This document shows positions 1 to 9,371 of a stretch of DNA of 64,000 nucleotides, piece by piece. A program made the position numbers and the translations under genes. Under the pieces are notes generated by a model, which did not search any database, was not told the DNA's origin, and saw only the letters and a list, made by a program, of their open reading frames with translations. The stretch is from positions 1,054,001 to 1,118,000 of the forward strand of contig NZ_CP070225.1 of NCBI RefSeq assembly GCF_021631985.1. The letters are read 5' to 3'. The stretch's first letter is position 1. The number at the start of each line of letters is the position of its first letter. The stretch is from Sandaracinus amylolyticus (lineage in GTDB: Bacteria > Myxococcota_A > Polyangia > Polyangiales > Sandaracinaceae).

Positions 1-147
1 CACCGAGACGCAGCTGTCGAAGGCGTCACTGCAGTCACTGGTGCTGACGCAGGTCTCGTAGGTCGATGACCCCGTCACGACGACCTTGCATCCCGAGGCC
101 AGCAGCACAGTGGCGATGCAGACCGTCGCGAGGGCTAGTTTTCTCAT
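1..147 (-). CDS. Lipoprotein, N-terminal fragment (cut by window edge)
   Basis: The minus strand reads a 49-codon open start from an ATG at 147 that runs off the window. Residues 1-20 are a typical lipoprotein signal: basic start MRKLA, hydrophobic core and lipobox LASGC with the acylated cysteine at residue 20. The mature part begins with Ser/Thr and then regularly spaced cysteines (ETCVSTSDCSDAFDSC), a style common in secreted Cys-rich myxobacterial proteins. It is divergent from the RHS gene. The function cannot be told from this fragment. Confidence 0.6.
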   Translation of the reverse strand, partial: MRKLALATVCIATVLLASGCKVVVTGSSTYETCVSTSDCSDAFDSCVSV

Positions 148-311
148 ATCCCGCAAAACCTCCGCCGCGAGCATCTCATGATCCTCGCGAGCTGCACAGG
201 ACGCAACGATCCGCGAACCCATTCAAGGGGACGCTTGATCTCGTTGCGACGGGTCTCGGCGCTTGCTACGGTCGCGTGCCCGCGTTTTGGGACTAGAGGT
301 GGGAGACCGCG
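148..311. promoter_or_regulatory. Divergent intergenic region upstream of the RHS toxin
   Basis: This 164-bp spacer lies between two divergent secreted-protein genes, so it must hold both promoters. A purine-rich GAGGTGGGAG stretch sits about 6-15 bases before the RHS start and is a plausible ribosome binding site. I see no clear -35/-10 or -24/-12 pair. Confidence 0.35.
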
Positions 312-3300
312 ATGAAGCGAATCGCTACGATTGGCCTGCTCACGTGCACGCTGGCGTGCGCACACGATGCGGTCGACGCTACATCCGCCGCGTTGACTGG
401 GCGAGAAATTCCAACGGATATTGCGGATCTGTTCGCGCATCCCGCGTCGGGATTCGCCGGTTGGACCGAAGGCGCGCCGACCGTCCTGGATGACGGATCC
501 GCCGAATACGCGATTTCGTTTGCCCTGCCACCCGGGCGAGCAGGAATGACGCCGGAACTCGCACTCCAGTACAACAGCCGTGCGGGCAATGGGATCGCTG
601 GGTGGGGATGGGAGCTCGCGGGCTACTCAGCGATCGCACCATGCTCACGGGAAGTAGCTTTCGACGGCGAGCATGAACTCCCTCAGCTGGACGGCGGAGA
701 CCCACTCTGCCTCGGCGACACGAGGCTTGTTCGCGTCGACGGCGCCCTCGGTGGTGGTGAGTACCGAGTACACAACGATGGCGCGCGAGTAGAAGTCGTC
801 CCGGACGGCTTTCACGTCTCGTATGCAGACGGCCGACGCGTCACGTACGGTGTGCGGTCCGATGCGATTCTGCAGTCCGGTGATACCGCGATCGCGTGGC
901 TACTTAGTCGCATCGAAGATCGCACCGGGAATGCCATCGTCTACTCCTACGGTCACGTCACCCACGCGGCCGGTGAGGTAGAATACTGGCCCACCGAGAT
1001 TCGGTACACCGATCATCCAAAGTACGGTGATGGCAACCGTGTCGTGCGCTTCAGTTTCATTGAGCGCACCGATCGCGTCTCGCGTACGATCGCTACCGTC
1101 CGCGCACGTACGACGCGTCTCCTCGAGCGCGTGGAGGTGCTCGCTCCTCGAACGCCGGGTGAACCGGCCACGCTCGCAAGGGTCTATCAGCTCAGGCACA
1201 GGCGCGGCGAGACTGGCCGTTCTGTTCTTGAGAGTGTGCGCGAATGCGACGCGGACGAGACGTGTCGCGAGCCGATTGCGTTCAGCTGGACCAGAGACTC
1301 CGGGCGGCCTCCGGTAACGGTGACCGGACCTGCTCTCCCGTTGTCTCCTTGGGAGGGGTCGACTTTCCTTGAGGAGCAGCCTGGGTCTCTTGCGGGACCT
1401 TTTCTCGGCGGCGAACGGGAGGTGATCCTCTACCGCTCGAAGGACGGGTGGCGCGTAACTGATGGTAGTGACGTGCTGTCGACAGCCATCGATCCGTCCA
1501 CGACGCTCATCCCCGTCGATCTCGATCGGAACGGCTACTGGGAGCTTCTGCACTTCAGTCTGGACGGCGCCGAACCCTGGGTGAAGCCGATACGACTCGT
1601 TCGGGTGGATAGGACAACGACCCGAACGGAACCGGCAGGTGAGGCGCTTCGCGCGGATACGTGCCGGAGCCTCGCGGCCGGCCAGTCAACGTCCGTGACT
1701 GTCGCTGACCTCAACGGCGATGGTGCGTTCGACATCGTTACCTCGTGCCTCGACGATCCTGATAGCCATCTGCGCGTGCGGATGAACGCGGCCGATGGGG
1801 ACTGGGCGACTTGGACGTCGCTCGTCTCGATTGAAAAGCCGAATGGCCGCTTCGATCCGCAGCCTCCGCTGATTGCCGACGCCAATGGAGACGGCCGGGA
1901 CGACCTCTGGGTCCGCGGTGAGTCGGGCTGGTTCGTCGGCATGTATCGACGCGCTGGTGATCCGGCTTGTCCCGACGCTGATGAACCGTGCATCGCCTAT
2001 GAAGCGTTGTCGGGACCACCTACGACGGAGGAGATCGAGGTCGATGGCGAGACGCGTCGAGTCACGCGTCCACAGGTTCTGATTGACGTCGACGACGACG
2101 GACTCGTCGACATTCTCGACCTTCAAAACCCCAACGCTCTGGTCGGCTGGATCAACCAGGGTCCCGGTCGTTCGTTCGCGCCGATCCAAATCGAGGTCCA
2201 AGGCGACGATTTACCGGTGCTCGGACATATCAGCGAAAACGACGTGCAACTCGCGGATATGGACGGGGACGGGCGCCAGGACCTCGTCGTGTACTCTGTC
2301 GCGGAGTACATGGATTCCAACGGAGAGGCCCTGCCGGTCGGTGCGCAGGTCGCGCGCGAGATGCTCGACTTCGACGCTGTGTGGTTTACGTCGAATTCCG
2401 CTCCTCGCGCGGATGTGTTTCTGGCACGTGGAGAGCACTTCGAGGCACGCCGCCTTCCAAATGGATACGAATCTCAAGGCCCGGTGTACGTACCCTCTTC
2501 CGAGACGCTGGGACGTTTCGTGTTTCCGAACGGTGAGCCGGCTGAGCGCTACTGGCCTCGAAATCACGTGCTCGACCTGAGCGGTGATGGCATTCCCGAA
2601 CTGTTGCGCGAACGCTTCCAAGATCCCACTCGGCCTATCGGCACGCAGGCTGTGTATAGCCGGTCCGATCTCTTGGAGAGTGTGGCCGCGGGGGGAAGGC
2701 AGCAGGCGTCGTTCGCGTACTCGTTCGGTTATTACACTCGGCGCTGCGACGAAACCATCTGTGTCGCTCCGCGCGACGGGTGCGCGTACCCGGATGTCTG
2801 TGGCGGAACTCGTCTGGTGGTGGGGAGCCACACGGATATCGTGGGCAGGACGTACGACCATCACTTCATGTTTCCGAGGTGGTCGGTTGGAGGAGAGGGC
2901 TGGCTCGGCTTCGAATTCCATCGCAGTGCTGATGCGACGCGAACCAGCATTGTTGAGACAGAGCTGGACTTCTCCAGCGACGACCTCGAGCACCCGTTTG
3001 CCAGAGAAGTCTCGCTGCAAACCGAGTGGATTCGCGACGAGGAGCACGCATTCTCTATCGTAACGCGGAGCGAAACCAAGCGAAGTGTTCGAGCGCTGAC
3101 GACTGGAGGAACGACAGTTACGGTCGATCAGGAGGCGAGTCACACGTGGCAGATCGAAGGGAGCCCACCGGCTTGTGTGGCAGTCAATTCCTGCCGGCCA
3201 CCCACTGGCGCGCCTGCTGATCTCGTCCGTGCGACCATTCACGACTTCGACTACTCGTCGTCAGGCGCGCTCGCCCGCAGTGTAGTGCGAGTTCCGGGCG

Positions 3301-6300
3301 TGGAGACCACGGAGACGAATTACCTCGAATTCGACGAACGTCCGGCGGATTGGCTCTTTCTGCCAAGGTTTGTGACCGTCACTTCGACCGTGGCTTCCGG
3401 TCAGACGGCCACACGTTCGCACAGGTATGACTGGGATGATCTCGGGCGGATCTACTACGTCCGGGCTCTCGATGGCGGTCTCAAAGCGACGCTCTCCTAC
3501 GATCCCGACACGGCTCTGCTCGACCGCGTTGCATGGTCCGGACACGACGGCGAGGATCTCGCGACTCGCACGACGACCTTCGCTTACGACGCAGACGGCG
3601 TGTTCATTGAGCGCGAGTTCAACACGCTCGGTCACGAGACCACCACTGTCACCGATCCACGCAGCGGAGTTCCCGTCTATGCAGTCGACGCGCGCGGAGT
3701 TGAGACCCGTGTTGCCGTGGATACGCTCGGACGACCCGTCTCGCACACGACGAATGGCGGGACTATCGCGATCTCCTACGCGAAAGGTGACGTCTTTGAT
3801 GGCTTTCCGACCATCCTTACTCGGTTGGCGGGGCTAGGGGTCGATAGCTCCCAGGAAACCGACCTCATCGGGCGCGTGCACCGGCTTCGACAACGTGGAT
3901 GGCAGGGCACGACCGAAGAACTGATTGAGTACGACGCGGAGGGTCGTCCGACTCACTTTCATGCGCCGCACTACCGCGATGCGAGTGGCCTGCCTGAGCC
4001 GCACGCGCTTCGGTCGGTCACCTATGACGCGGCGTCCCGGGTGCGATGGACCGACTTCCACGATGGGGGCCGGTTCGCGGTCAACGTGTACGCTGGTCGC
4101 GAGCACTACTCGATCAACCGACGCGAGCACGTGTCCCGTGTCACCTACGACCTTGCGGGCCGGGTCGCCCGCTCGGATGAATTTACGGATTCCTCCGAGT
4201 CGGAATATGTCTATGGCCCGTTCGGTCAGCTTGAGGCCGTCGTCGACCATGCTGGTCATCAGTGGAGGGTTGAGCGTGACGATTACGGGCGAATCATCGG
4301 TTCCTTCGATCCTGATTCGGGATGGCAGTGTCACCAGCTCAACGCGTTCGGTGAGGTCGTCGCTGAGCTGAAGGGAAGTGAGAAGCCCGACGAGGCGTGC
4401 AGCGGCTACGCTGATGCGGAGCAGCCGATCTCACGTACTCGGCGCGACGCCATCGGACGGGTCGAATCGATCGACCACACTCAGGACGGACTGACTGAGT
4501 TCGTGTGGGACGTCGATCTTCCTGGTACGATCCACGCTGGATTCCGCAGCTACGACAACACCGGAACTTGGTTCGAGTACGACGAGTATGCTCGTCCCGA
4601 AGCTGTGGAGACTGGCATTGATAGCCATCGGGTTCGGTTCGAGTACGACTACGACTCACGGAATCGCCTGAGTGTCGTTCACTATCCTGCGACGCGGCTC
4701 GGCGGCGATCTCGCGGTGGAGTACCACTACGACGATACTCGCGGTGGGCTGCTCGACTACGTCGCGGATCAGCACGGCAACCGGATCTGGTCGGCAGGTG
4801 ACTACGACGCGCTCGGTCGCTGGACGGAGTCGGTGCTGCCGAATGGCATCGAGGTCACTCGGTCGTTCTGGACGGATAGTTCGCGGCTTTTCGGACTTCG
4901 CGCCGTTTCCACGTGGACGGGAGAGGTCCTGCAGGATTACGAGCATCGATGGGACCTCGAGGGCAATCTCGAGTCTCGCCGCGACCTCAGAACGGCTGGC
5001 GAGCAGCAGTACCAATACGATCTGCGCAACCGCCTGATCTACGCATATGACAAGAAGCCCGACGTCGCGCGGACCTACGACTACGATGCGTTTGGGAATC
5101 TGACCCTCAACCGCGGTGTCGAGCAACGCTTCGATGCTGATCATCCGCATCAGTTGCTTGAGCGTGGCAGCGCGACCGGTGTGTACGCGCAATATGAACG
5201 TGGCGTCCGAACCTCCACTGCGGACGGATTCCGTGCGACGTACAACGCGTTCAATCTTCCCGAGTGGGTAAGAGGGCGCACTGGTGTCGAAGCGCATTTC
5301 GACTACGACGCTTTCGGCGCACGGGTTCGTCGCGAGACGGAAGACGACTCGACCATCACCGTGGGGCTCTACGAAGCGTCGTTCGAGCGCGACGTACTGA
5401 TCGGCGAATCTCGGCGAATTGCCATCGGCAATCAGGTGATCGCGGAGGAGGTCGACGGTCAGTATTTCTACTATCTCGCCGATCACCTCGGCTCTCCAGA
5501 GGCACTGGTCGATCAGGACGCAAAGGTCGTCGAGCGATACGAGTTCGAGCCCTACGGACTTCGAGGGCGATTCAGCCCGGAGATGGGGCCGCCCGACGGC
5601 GTTCCACACACTGACACGGGCTTCACTGGGCACCGCCAGGAGGACGATCTCGGACTGATCGACATGGGCGGGCGCTTCTACGATCCGGTTACGGCTTCCT
5701 TTCTTACGCCCGACCCTGTCATCCACTCCGCACTCGATCGCTCGTCGTACAACTCCTATGCGTATGCCGCCGGGAATCCGCTGCGCTTCGTAGACCCCAC
5801 CGGTTTCGACTGGTGTGACGGAGGGTGCGGCGACACCGGCGCTGGTATCCTCGGATTGGTCGCTGGGTTCTTCGCACAGGTGTTCGGTGGCGGGCTCACG
5901 CCTCAGCAGCGCGCCCAGGCGACCGCTTCGCTTCCGCCGCGCCCCCCCCCGACAGCGCGTGAAGCAGCGCGCCAGGCATACCGAGAGTGGGCACGCGGTC
6001 GGCGACAGCCGTCGGTGTCTACCAGCGCCCGTGACGGTGGTGGCGGTGACTGGGTCGACACGGCGCTGCACTACACGGCAGCGATCGATCGCACGCCGGG
6101 GCCGCTGCGCCGCACGTTCCTCGAGCTCGGTCTGGCCGTCGTTCAGGTTCCGCTGAGCATGATCCCCTGGGTAGGGGCGGGGATGGATGGAGTAACCCTC
6201 GCAGATCCCGACAGCGAGCCTTGGGAGCAAGCGATCGCCGGCGCTAGCCTGACGGTCGAGGGGTTCACCGCCGGCGCGTCACCGAACGCTGGTCCGTTCC

Positions 6301-6788
6301 TGCGAGCGCTTCGGATCGTCCGCAGAGGCAGCGCGCCATGGCACTACGCGCCAGGCCTGTACCACGTCATCCATCGCAGCGGACTTCTCACCCGGGTCTT
6401 GGTGGGCCAGCTGGGGCGCATCGAGCGCGTCACTGCGGTCCTGACTCAGGCCGCTCGGGCGCAACGCGGGACCCGAGCGACACGAGCGGCGACGCGTCAC
6501 GGAAGACTGAGGAGCGGTCGAGCCACCGACGATGCGGGCCACGTGGTCGCGCGGGCACTCGGCGGAGATGGGGGACTCTGGAACACGTTCGGGCAGCTAC
6601 CGCATATCAACCGGGGTCAGTTCATGCAGTGGGAGCAACAGATCGCTGACGCTGTTGACGCCGGTTCAGACGTAAGGATCTCGGTAGTTCTGAACTACGC
6701 TGATCCAGCGAACGTTACACGCGTCACGAGTATCGACTACAACGTCTGGGTCGATGGCGTCCATACGGTAAGGAACTTCACGAACTAG
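312..6788 (+). CDS. SpvB/FG-GAP/RHS polymorphic toxin with C-terminal nuclease domain
   Basis: A 2158-residue secreted toxin of the Tc/RHS type. Residues 1-16 look like a lipoprotein signal (TLAC at 13-16, a weak lipobox). An SpvB-like region follows (about 55-330, with PPGRAGMTPELALQYNS), then FG-GAP/VCBS units (about 440-760, e.g. VADLNGDGAFDI, LADMDGDGRQDL), and YD/RHS repeats from about 1030 to 1700. The RHS core ends at about 1720-1835 with YYLADHLGSPEALVD, GRFYDPVTASFLTPDP and NPLRFVDPTGFDW. After this cleavage-type core comes a variable tip; near residue 2073 the motif DDAGHVVARALGGDGG, followed by INRGQFMQWE, matches the DNA/RNA non-specific endonuclease (Endonuclea_NS_2-like) family. 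The RHS shell is expected to encapsulate and release the tip. The third codon position is visibly less GC-biased than in neighbouring genes, which suggests transfer. The ankyrin gene 18 bp downstream is the likely immunity partner. Confidence 0.85.
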   Translation: MKRIATIGLLTCTLACAHDAVDATSAALTGREIPTDIADLFAHPASGFAGWTEGAPTVLDDGSAEYAISFALPPGRAGMTPELALQYNSRAGNGIAGWGWELAGYSAIAPCSREVAFDGEHELPQLDGGDPLCLGDTRLVRVDGALGGGEYRVHNDGARVEVVPDGFHVSYADGRRVTYGVRSDAILQSGDTAIAWLLSRIEDRTGNAIVYSYGHVTHAAGEVEYWPTEIRYTDHPKYGDGNRVVRFSFIERTDRVSRTIATVRARTTRLLERVEVLAPRTPGEPATLARVYQLRHRRGETGRSVLESVRECDADETCREPIAFSWTRDSGRPPVTVTGPALPLSPWEGSTFLEEQPGSLAGPFLGGEREVILYRSKDGWRVTDGSDVLSTAIDPSTTLIPVDLDRNGYWELLHFSLDGAEPWVKPIRLVRVDRTTTRTEPAGEALRADTCRSLAAGQSTSVTVADLNGDGAFDIVTSCLDDPDSHLRVRMNAADGDWATWTSLVSIEKPNGRFDPQPPLIADANGDGRDDLWVRGESGWFVGMYRRAGDPACPDADEPCIAYEALSGPPTTEEIEVDGETRRVTRPQVLIDVDDDGLVDILDLQNPNALVGWINQGPGRSFAPIQIEVQGDDLPVLGHISENDVQLADMDGDGRQDLVVYSVAEYMDSNGEALPVGAQVAREMLDFDAVWFTSNSAPRADVFLARGEHFEARRLPNGYESQGPVYVPSSETLGRFVFPNGEPAERYWPRNHVLDLSGDGIPELLRERFQDPTRPIGTQAVYSRSDLLESVAAGGRQQASFAYSFGYYTRRCDETICVAPRDGCAYPDVCGGTRLVVGSHTDIVGRTYDHHFMFPRWSVGGEGWLGFEFHRSADATRTSIVETELDFSSDDLEHPFAREVSLQTEWIRDEEHAFSIVTRSETKRSVRALTTGGTTVTVDQEASHTWQIEGSPPACVAVNSCRPPTGAPADLVRATIHDFDYSSSGALARSVVRVPGVETTETNYLEFDERPADWLFLPRFVTVTSTVASGQTATRSHRYDWDDLGRIYYVRALDGGLKATLSYDPDTALLDRVAWSGHDGEDLATRTTTFAYDADGVFIEREFNTLGHETTTVTDPRSGVPVYAVDARGVETRVAVDTLGRPVSHTTNGGTIAISYAKGDVFDGFPTILTRLAGLGVDSSQETDLIGRVHRLRQRGWQGTTEELIEYDAEGRPTHFHAPHYRDASGLPEPHALRSVTYDAASRVRWTDFHDGGRFAVNVYAGREHYSINRREHVSRVTYDLAGRVARSDEFTDSSESEYVYGPFGQLEAVVDHAGHQWRVERDDYGRIIGSFDPDSGWQCHQLNAFGEVVAELKGSEKPDEACSGYADAEQPISRTRRDAIGRVESIDHTQDGLTEFVWDVDLPGTIHAGFRSYDNTGTWFEYDEYARPEAVETGIDSHRVRFEYDYDSRNRLSVVHYPATRLGGDLAVEYHYDDTRGGLLDYVADQHGNRIWSAGDYDALGRWTESVLPNGIEVTRSFWTDSSRLFGLRAVSTWTGEVLQDYEHRWDLEGNLESRRDLRTAGEQQYQYDLRNRLIYAYDKKPDVARTYDYDAFGNLTLNRGVEQRFDADHPHQLLERGSATGVYAQYERGVRTSTADGFRATYNAFNLPEWVRGRTGVEAHFDYDAFGARVRRETEDDSTITVGLYEASFERDVLIGESRRIAIGNQVIAEEVDGQYFYYLADHLGSPEALVDQDAKVVERYEFEPYGLRGRFSPEMGPPDGVPHTDTGFTGHRQEDDLGLIDMGGRFYDPVTASFLTPDPVIHSALDRSSYNSYAYAAGNPLRFVDPTGFDWCDGGCGDTGAGILGLVAGFFAQVFGGGLTPQQRAQATASLPPRPPPTAREAARQAYREWARGRRQPSVSTSARDGGGGDWVDTALHYTAAIDRTPGPLRRTFLELGLAVVQVPLSMIPWVGAGMDGVTLADPDSEPWEQAIAGASLTVEGFTAGASPNAGPFLRALRIVRRGSAPWHYAPGLYHVIHRSGLLTRVLVGQLGRIERVTAVLTQAARAQRGTRATRAATRHGRLRSGRATDDAGHVVARALGGDGGLWNTFGQLPHINRGQFMQWEQQIADAVDAGSDVRISVVLNYADPANVTRVTSIDYNVWVDGVHTVRNFTN

Positions 6789-6806
6789 TGTGCTTTCGCT
6801 ATACGA

Positions 6807-7631
6807 GTGGTCATGCTCGAAGAGATTTTGGAAGAGGACGATCTCGCGGGGCTGCAGGCTCTCGCGGCGCGAGATAGAGGACGCCTCGCGTCGGTGGGAC
6901 CGGGAGGGGAGTCGGCCCTGCATGTGTGTGCGGCGGTCGGTGCGGAGAAGTGCGCGGCGTGGCTGCTCGATCAGGGCTCGCCGGTCGACGCGCGTGACGC
7001 GCTGGATCGGACGCCGCTCCACGTCGCGGCCGAGCAGGGGCAGCTCGGAATGGCGAAGCTGCTCGTCGCTCGGGGTGCGGCACTCGAAGCGACGTCACAG
7101 GGACGGACGCCGCTCGATCTGACGGGCGAGAGCCGTGAGGAGGAGGCGGCGCTCGTCGCGGCGTTCTTGCGGCGCGCGGGCGCGCGCGAGTCGCTCTCGA
7201 GCGCGGTCTCGTCCGGCAAGGAAAAGCAGGTCCAGAAGATCCTCGAGGCTGGGGGCCGCGACTGGGGCGCTGCGGCGACGGCGGCCCTCTGCATCGCAGT
7301 CGGCGCAGCCTCGATTCACAGCGTGGGTCGCCACTGGCCTCGTGTGCGCGAGAAAGCCGAGCCTCGGTATCAGCTCAATCTTCGGATCGTACAGTTGTTG
7401 CTCGCGCACGGTGCTGATCCGAACGGGCCGCTTCCTCCGGGAGCGTTGCCGCCGCTCTCCGAAGCCGCACAGGGGAAGGGCACCGAGCTCGCGGAGCTGC
7501 TTCTCGCTCGCGGTGCAGATCCCACCCGGCGCGACGCGGTCGGGCGGCTGCCGTACGAGCAGGCCCAGAACGATCCGGAGATCCGCGCCCTCCTGAAAGA
7601 CGCTTACGACCGCGCGACGTCTCGGCGCTAG
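6807..7631 (+). CDS. Ankyrin-repeat protein, candidate immunity protein for the RHS nuclease
   Basis: A 274-residue protein built of ankyrin repeats. Repeats with the TPLHVAAEQGQ-type signature occupy about residues 32-115 and again about 188-260 (LLLAHGADPN, LLLARGADPTRRDAVGRLP). There is no signal peptide, so it is cytoplasmic. It starts (GTG at 6807, or ATG at 6813) only 18-24 bp after the toxin stop and is probably co-transcribed with it. Ankyrin proteins are a recognised immunity class in polymorphic toxin loci, so I infer that it binds the nuclease tip. A general scaffold role cannot be excluded. Its stop overlaps the stop of the convergent regulator gene. Confidence 0.75.
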   Translation: MVMLEEILEEDDLAGLQALAARDRGRLASVGPGGESALHVCAAVGAEKCAAWLLDQGSPVDARDALDRTPLHVAAEQGQLGMAKLLVARGAALEATSQGRTPLDLTGESREEEAALVAAFLRRAGARESLSSAVSSGKEKQVQKILEAGGRDWGAAATAALCIAVGAASIHSVGRHWPRVREKAEPRYQLNLRIVQLLLAHGADPNGPLPPGALPPLSEAAQGKGTELAELLLARGADPTRRDAVGRLPYEQAQNDPEIRALLKDAYDRATSRR

Positions 7632-9265
7632 CCGCGGCCGCCTCTGCGGTTCTGCCCGGGGGGCGGCTTCAGGCCGTACTTCTCCATCTTGTAGATCAGC
7701 GCGCGGCGCGAGAGGCCGAGGCGCTTGGCGGCGTGGGTCTGGTTGTGGTTCGCCTCGGCGAGCGCCTTCACGATCGCGTCGCGCTCCACCGAGTCGACGT
7801 GCTCGCGCAGCCGACCGTCGCCCTGCGCCGCCGCGAGGCTGTCGCCCGGCAGGTGCTCCGCCAGGATCTCGCCGCCGCCCGCGAGCCGCACCGCGCGCTC
7901 CATCGCGTTGCGCAGCTCGAGCACGTTGCCGGGCCACGGATAGCTGCGCAGCCGCGCGAGGCCGCCCGCCGAGAAGCGCACCGGCACCCGCGCGCCGGCC
8001 TCGATCGCGAAGCGCGTCGCGAGCGGCACCACGTCGTCGGGCCGCTGCCGCAGCGGCGGGATCGCGATCGGGTCGCGCGCGAAGAGATATGCGGCGAGCT
8101 CCGCGTGGAACGCGCCGCGCTCGGCGAGCGCGCGCAGATCGCGATGGCTCGTCACCACGAGCCGCGCCTCCGGCTCGAGCGCGCGCAGCACCGGGAGCCA
8201 GCGCGCCTGCGCGTCCATGGTGAGCTCGCCGATCTCGTCGAGGATCAGCGTGCCGCCGCGCGCCTCGGCGGCCTCGTCGAGGGCGGACTCGAGCGCCCGG
8301 GGATCGGTCGTGCGCGCGCACGCGAGCACCACCATCGGGCCGCCCCCCGCCACCCGGTGCATGCGCCGCGCGAACGCGACCTTCCCCGCGCTGGGCTCGC
8401 CGGTCAGCAGGATCGGGCCGCGCGCGTGGGCGCGCACCTCGAGGCGCTCGGCCGCGCGACGGCTCGCGGGATCGTCGAGCACCGGGTCGTCCTCGGGCGG
8501 CCGCGACACCGGGACCCGGCCTCGCTCCTCGAGCTGCATCCGCAGCGCCAGGCGCGCCGCGCGCATCAGGCGCTCGGGGTGATCCGCGTCCTTCGGCGCC
8601 ACCGCGCACGCGACGATCACCCCGTCGAGCTCCACGCCCCGCAGGACGCGCTCCACGACCGCGAGCGCGCGCTCGCGCGTCGTGTCGGGCAGCAGGATCT
8701 CGGTCTCGTCGTGGGCGTAGCTCGCGACGACGTCCCCGGCGCGGAAGCAGTCGAGCGCAGCCCCGAGGAGCACGCCGCCTTCGCCGCTCCGCGCCAGCGC
8801 CATCACCAGCGCGGTCGGACGACCGCCCCGCCCGGCGCGCGCCATCTCCTCCGCGAGCCGCTCCTTGAACTCGGCGTGGGTCAGCGCGCGACGGGTCGCC
8901 GGTAGATCGGGGGAGCTGATCCCGACCACCAGGTGAGCCGGGCCGATCGTGAGCTCGTCGCCCGGCTTGAGCTCGACCGGGCTCTCCATGCGCTTTCCGC
9001 CCAGGAAGATCTCCGGGGCGCGCGCGGTCTCGCGCAGCGAGAGCGTCCGCCCGTTCCACGCGATGCAGCCCTGCGATCCGAGCGGCTCGGTGATGCCGTC
9101 GACCGCGACCAGCGCCTCCCCGCGTGGACCCGCGAGCATCGACTCGCCCAGCGGCACGTCGACGATCCAGCTGCGATCGCGGCATCGCACCGCCACGAAC
9201 GCGCGCGCCGCGGCGCCGCCGATCCCCGCGGATGCTCCCTCCGCTGCGGTGCGCTCCGCCGCCAT
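7628..9265 (-). CDS. FHA / GGDEF-like / AAA+ / Fis-HTH regulator lacking GAFTGA
   Basis: A 545-residue protein with the layout of a sigma-54 activator. Residues about 33-117 resemble an FHA phosphopeptide-binding domain. Residues 125-245 look like a degenerate GGDEF domain with no GGDEF signature. An AAA+ core follows with Walker A GEPSAGK (289-295) and Walker B TLILDEIGEL (339-348). The C-terminus is a Fis-type helix-turn-helix (NHNQTHAAKRLGLSRRALIY). The GAFTGA loop that contacts sigma-54 is absent and the region between Walker A and B is shortened, so canonical sigma-54 activation is unlikely. It may act as a DNA-binding regulator that reads phosphothreonine. I chose the ATG at 9265 because a longer frame would run into the divergent crp-like gene. 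Confidence 0.8.
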   Translation of the reverse strand: MAAERTAAEGASAGIGGAAARAFVAVRCRDRSWIVDVPLGESMLAGPRGEALVAVDGITEPLGSQGCIAWNGRTLSLRETARAPEIFLGGKRMESPVELKPGDELTIGPAHLVVGISSPDLPATRRALTHAEFKERLAEEMARAGRGGRPTALVMALARSGEGGVLLGAALDCFRAGDVVASYAHDETEILLPDTTRERALAVVERVLRGVELDGVIVACAVAPKDADHPERLMRAARLALRMQLEERGRVPVSRPPEDDPVLDDPASRRAAERLEVRAHARGPILLTGEPSAGKVAFARRMHRVAGGGPMVVLACARTTDPRALESALDEAAEARGGTLILDEIGELTMDAQARWLPVLRALEPEARLVVTSHRDLRALAERGAFHAELAAYLFARDPIAIPPLRQRPDDVVPLATRFAIEAGARVPVRFSAGGLARLRSYPWPGNVLELRNAMERAVRLAGGGEILAEHLPGDSLAAAQGDGRLREHVDSVERDAIVKALAEANHNQTHAAKRLGLSRRALIYKMEKYGLKPPPGQNRRGGRG

Positions 9266-9371
9266 TCGGGCTCGACTATATCCCGAGCCGAGACGGATCC
9301 GGTCCACGCGTGTCACGCGCGCCACGTTCTCGCCGCGAAACGGGATGGTCGTGATATGGTCGGTGACCACG

